DNA of 30,325 nt, taken from positions 1 through 30,325 of the forward strand of contig VGBQ01000005.1 of assembly GCA_016870425.1 (NCBI GenBank). Direction: 5' to 3'. Positions 30,241 to 30,325 of this stretch are shown one piece after another; the stretch's first letter is position 1; the number at the start of each line of letters is the position of its first letter. The notes beneath the pieces are model-generated. The model was given only the letters and a program-made list of their open reading frames with translations. It made no database searches and had not been told where the DNA came from. This DNA comes from Actinomycetota bacterium. GTDB taxonomy: Bacteria; Actinomycetota; Actinomycetes; S36-B12. The position numbers and the translations under genes are program-made.

Positions 30241-30325
30241 TTACTGCGCGGCGTACATGATGGGGTACGGGTAGGACCCGTACGCCGACCAGCTGAAGAT
30301 CGGCCCCACCTTGGTGCCGGCCAGC
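30241..30325 (-). CDS. C-terminal end of a probable family 5 solute-binding protein (partial)
   Basis: The minus-strand frame at the window edge reads LAGTKVGPIFSWSAYGSYPY and ends PIMYAAQ, stop TAA at 30241-30243. Its position directly before dppB, with a hairpin between, and its aromatic-rich end make it likely the peptide-binding lipoprotein of the transporter. Only 27 codons are visible, so the family call rests mainly on context. Confidence 0.55.
   Translation of the reverse strand, partial: LAGTKVGPIFSWSAYGSYPYPIMYAAQ

Overview
The window is about 30.3 kb of dense, high-GC bacterial DNA from an actinobacterium (Actinomycetota). Several features support this: mshB of mycothiol biosynthesis, a DUF3117 protein next to tag, the actinobacterial type of DapD, an fdxA-dapC pair, a TatB beside an HtrA-type protease, and many start codons placed 6-8 nt after a TANNNT -10 box, the layout of leaderless actinobacterial transcripts. 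As I remember it, gene content and neighbourhoods resemble the Mycobacterium tuberculosis stretch from mshB to the mgtE-like gene (about Rv1170-Rv1232). Genus cannot be read from the sequence. There is no rRNA, tRNA, CRISPR or insertion sequence that I can see, and no gene-free stretch above 300 bases.

Layout. 1-5.5 kb: the 3' part of a DEAD-box RNA helicase, a DUF2332-NUDIX fusion, a Pr6Pr membrane protein, an acyl-CoA dehydrogenase and a J-domain membrane protein. 5.5-7.7 kb: a CoA-ester lyase (HpcH/HpaI) and an enolase-superfamily enzyme, probably catabolic. 7.7-10.6 kb: a soluble MgtE-N/CBS protein, a DUF1003 protein and the Mrp Fe-S carrier ATPase, overlapping by ATGA junctions. 10.7-12.9 kb: tatB and htrA, divergent from an O-methyltransferase; the sigE and rseA genes that sit between these in mycobacteria are absent. 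12.9-14.1 kb: DUF3117, tag and a DivIVA-like membrane protein. 14.2-16.3 kb: a secreted DUF5666 protein with a GPGER repeat, a DUF4239 gene that appears frameshifted, and a YceI protein. 16.4-21.3 kb: dapD and dapC (succinylase branch of lysine/diaminopimelate synthesis), citrate synthase and ferredoxin, with a solitary AbiEi-type gene between dapD and gltA bracketed by two 66-bp near-identical palindrome-containing repeats. 21.4-24.8 kb: a VanW-domain cell-wall protein preceded by a short upstream ORF, a small membrane protein and mshB. 24.8-27.0 kb: an S9 peptidase. 27.0 kb to the end: a peptide/nickel-type ABC transporter (two ATPases, one permease and the last codons of the binding protein).

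Most of the window is housekeeping. The items most worth a second look are: (1) the 66-bp palindromic repeats framing the AbiEi-type gene and carrying the stop codons of two unrelated genes; (2) an 18-bp MarR-like dyad shared (15/18) between the yceI and vanW-type promoters; (3) a probable CTG start for dapC in a CTGA overlap with fdxA; (4) an upstream ORF overlapping the vanW-type start by GTGA; (5) the apparent loss of sigE-rseA; (6) the split DUF4239 gene; and (7) a 17-bp hairpin that supplies the S9 peptidase stop codon.
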